Source of the DNA: Akkermansiaceae bacterium UBA7890
GTDB taxonomy: Bacteria; Verrucomicrobiota; Verrucomicrobiia; Verrucomicrobiales; Akkermansiaceae
Assembly: GCA_002501065.1 (NCBI GenBank)
Contig: DLRK01000009.1
Coordinates: 688 to 17,079 of the forward strand
Direction of reading: 5' to 3'
DNA: 16,392 nucleotides
How positions within the stretch are numbered: the first letter of the stretch is position 1; every line of letters begins with the position of its first letter. The position numbers and the translations under genes are program-made. The notes below the pieces were generated by a model. That model was not told where the DNA came from. It was given only the letters and a program-made list of their open reading frames with translations, and searched no databases. Positions 15,521 to 16,392 of this stretch are shown here, piece after piece.

Positions 15521-16261
15521 CTATTTACGCTTCATTGGAATGGGATCGCGATAGGGCCTGAACCAAATGTTCCGGTAGCGAACCGGGTTGCCATGATCCT
15601 GAAGGGCAAGCTGACCCGTCCGGCCGACCTGTCCCCCTACTTCCATGTTGTCCTGAATCAGCACGCCATTGTGCAGAACCGTGTAGGCGCTTTTACGGAC
15701 GTACTTTCCATCCTTGTCCTGGATCGGGGCATGTACGATGACGTCATAGCTTTGCCAAACACCAGGGGGCCGGCAGGCGTTGACGAGCGGTGGGTAACGG
15801 TTGTAAACTGCCCCCGCCTGGCCATGGGTATAGGTTGAATTCTTATAGGAATCAAGAACCTGGACTTCAGGCCCGCCCAATGGGAAGAAACCTGAGTTCC
15901 CCCTGCCCTGCCCGGAACCCTTGACTATCTCAGGGGTGCGCCACTCGACGTGATACTGTCCGTACCCGAGCTTGCGCTTGGTCCGGATGCTCCCGCCCCC
16001 GCGAACGACTTCCATGGCTCCGTCCACCAGTTTCCACTTCACTTCCCCGCCCTTGCCAGCTTCCCACTCGTTGAAATTCTTGCCGTCGAACAAAACGATG
16101 GCGTCCGAGGGAGGCGTGCCTGCCTTGTCGGGCACTCCATGCACGCCGGGCGTGACCACGGGAGGGATCAAAGGATCGGCTTCCTTTTTCTCCTCCTTGG
16201 CGGAAAGCAAGAAGGCAGGGATGAGCAGTGCGGATAGGGACAGGATGGATATTTTTTTCAT
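15521..16261 (-). CDS. Secreted DUF1080 / 3-keto-disaccharide hydrolase family protein
   Basis: A 246-residue protein with the concanavalin A-like DUF1080 fold. ATG 16261 is chosen over an in-frame start 60 bp upstream because it gives a clean signal peptide, MKKISILSLSALLIPAFLLS. Family features are DAIVLFDGKNFNEWE (residues 53-67), WKLVDGAMEVVRGGGSIRTK, the strand YHVEWRTPE, the core GNSGFFPLGGPEVQVLDSY (G121-Y139) and the end strand NPVRYRNIWFRPY. Members of this family have been shown to act on 3-keto-glycosides, and E132 and D137 lie in the conserved core. It is the first gene of the minus-strand operon, 25 bp before the sulfatase. It probably acts in the periplasm. DUF1080 proteins can also serve as carbohydrate-binding modules, so catalysis is likely but not proven. 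The coding sequence includes an A7 run across codons 2-4. Confidence 0.93.
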   Translation of the reverse strand: MKKISILSLSALLIPAFLLSAKEEKKEADPLIPPVVTPGVHGVPDKAGTPPSDAIVLFDGKNFNEWEAGKGGEVKWKLVDGAMEVVRGGGSIRTKRKLGYGQYHVEWRTPEIVKGSGQGRGNSGFFPLGGPEVQVLDSYKNSTYTHGQAGAVYNRYPPLVNACRPPGVWQSYDVIVHAPIQDKDGKYVRKSAYTVLHNGVLIQDNMEVGGQVGRTGQLALQDHGNPVRYRNIWFRPYRDPIPMKRK

Positions 16262-16392
16262 TCTCTTATCGTAAGATGAGTGCCCCAAGCTCAACGAGCC
16301 TAAAAGATACCCTGTTCGCAAAAAGTCCCGGGCAAGGACATCCGGAAATTTAATACTGATTCATGACCAGTTCGGGCAAATGCTAGTGACCT
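16262..16392 (-). promoter_or_regulatory. Upstream region of the DUF1080-sulfatase operon
   Basis: This 131 bp region should contain the operon promoter. Reading the minus strand, the best hexamers are TTGCCC and TATTAA with an 18 bp spacer (about 16380 to 16351), which would give a leader of about 80-85 nt. Each matches the sigma-70 consensus at only 4 of 6 bases. A short purine stretch (AAGAGA) precedes the ATG. No riboswitch or operator is recognisable. Confidence 0.25.

Noticed and set aside
1..16392. CRISPR array, tRNA/rRNA genes, insertion sequences or prophage
   Set aside because: No regularly spaced direct repeats, cloverleaf-like segments, transposase or integrase motifs, or long terminal inverted repeats were seen on either strand.

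Overview
The window looks like chromosomal DNA of a free-living, glycan-degrading bacterium of the Planctomycetota/Verrucomicrobiota group, with Verrucomicrobiota slightly favoured. The reasons are a formylglycine sulfatase beside a DUF1080 (3-keto-disaccharide hydrolase) protein, a Tat-exported Gfo/Idh/MocA oxidoreductase, a sialate O-acetylesterase ending in PA14 and SHD1-like domains, and a very large secreted beta-propeller protein with malectin-like and DNRLRE-like ends. The DNA is GC-rich (about 60% by eye) and somewhat less so in the sulfatase/DUF1080 operon. I see no tRNA, rRNA, insertion sequence, CRISPR array or phage gene. Almost every protein starts with an export signal, so this is a cell-envelope or extracellular catabolic region.

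Layout. Positions 1-801 (minus) hold the N-terminal part of a secreted LamG-like protein that starts with GTG and runs off the left edge. A 227 bp divergent region separates it from a plus-strand series: a subtilisin-family protease (1029-2564), a sialate O-acetylesterase family enzyme (2761-5061), a Gfo/Idh/MocA oxidoreductase (5296-6576), a C69-family N-terminal-cysteine peptidase that overlaps the oxidoreductase stop by 4 bp (6573-8198), and, after a 430 bp GC-rich gap, a 1509-residue propeller protein (8629-13158). The right end carries a convergent minus-strand operon: DUF1080 protein (16261-15521), sulfatase (15495-13618) and a small putative exported protein (13600-13391).

How the genes may work together (inference). 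The sulfatase and O-acetylesterase would remove ester decorations from a sulfated or acetylated glycan. The exported Gfo/Idh/MocA protein and the DUF1080 protein match the two enzyme classes of the oxidise-then-eliminate (3-keto-glycoside) route for breaking glycosidic bonds. The subtilase and C69 peptidase would process peptide or glycoprotein parts. The propeller/malectin protein and the LamG protein are candidate binding scaffolds. No TonB receptor, transporter or regulator is in the window, so uptake and control must be encoded elsewhere.

Most unusual items: the giant protein, which carries a class I methyltransferase-like Rossmann segment between two propellers and a charged helical insert in each; a G9 run in that gene and a G8 run in the LamG gene; a subtilase whose Asp motif is shifted; and a sulfatase with a second cysteine inside its formylglycine motif.
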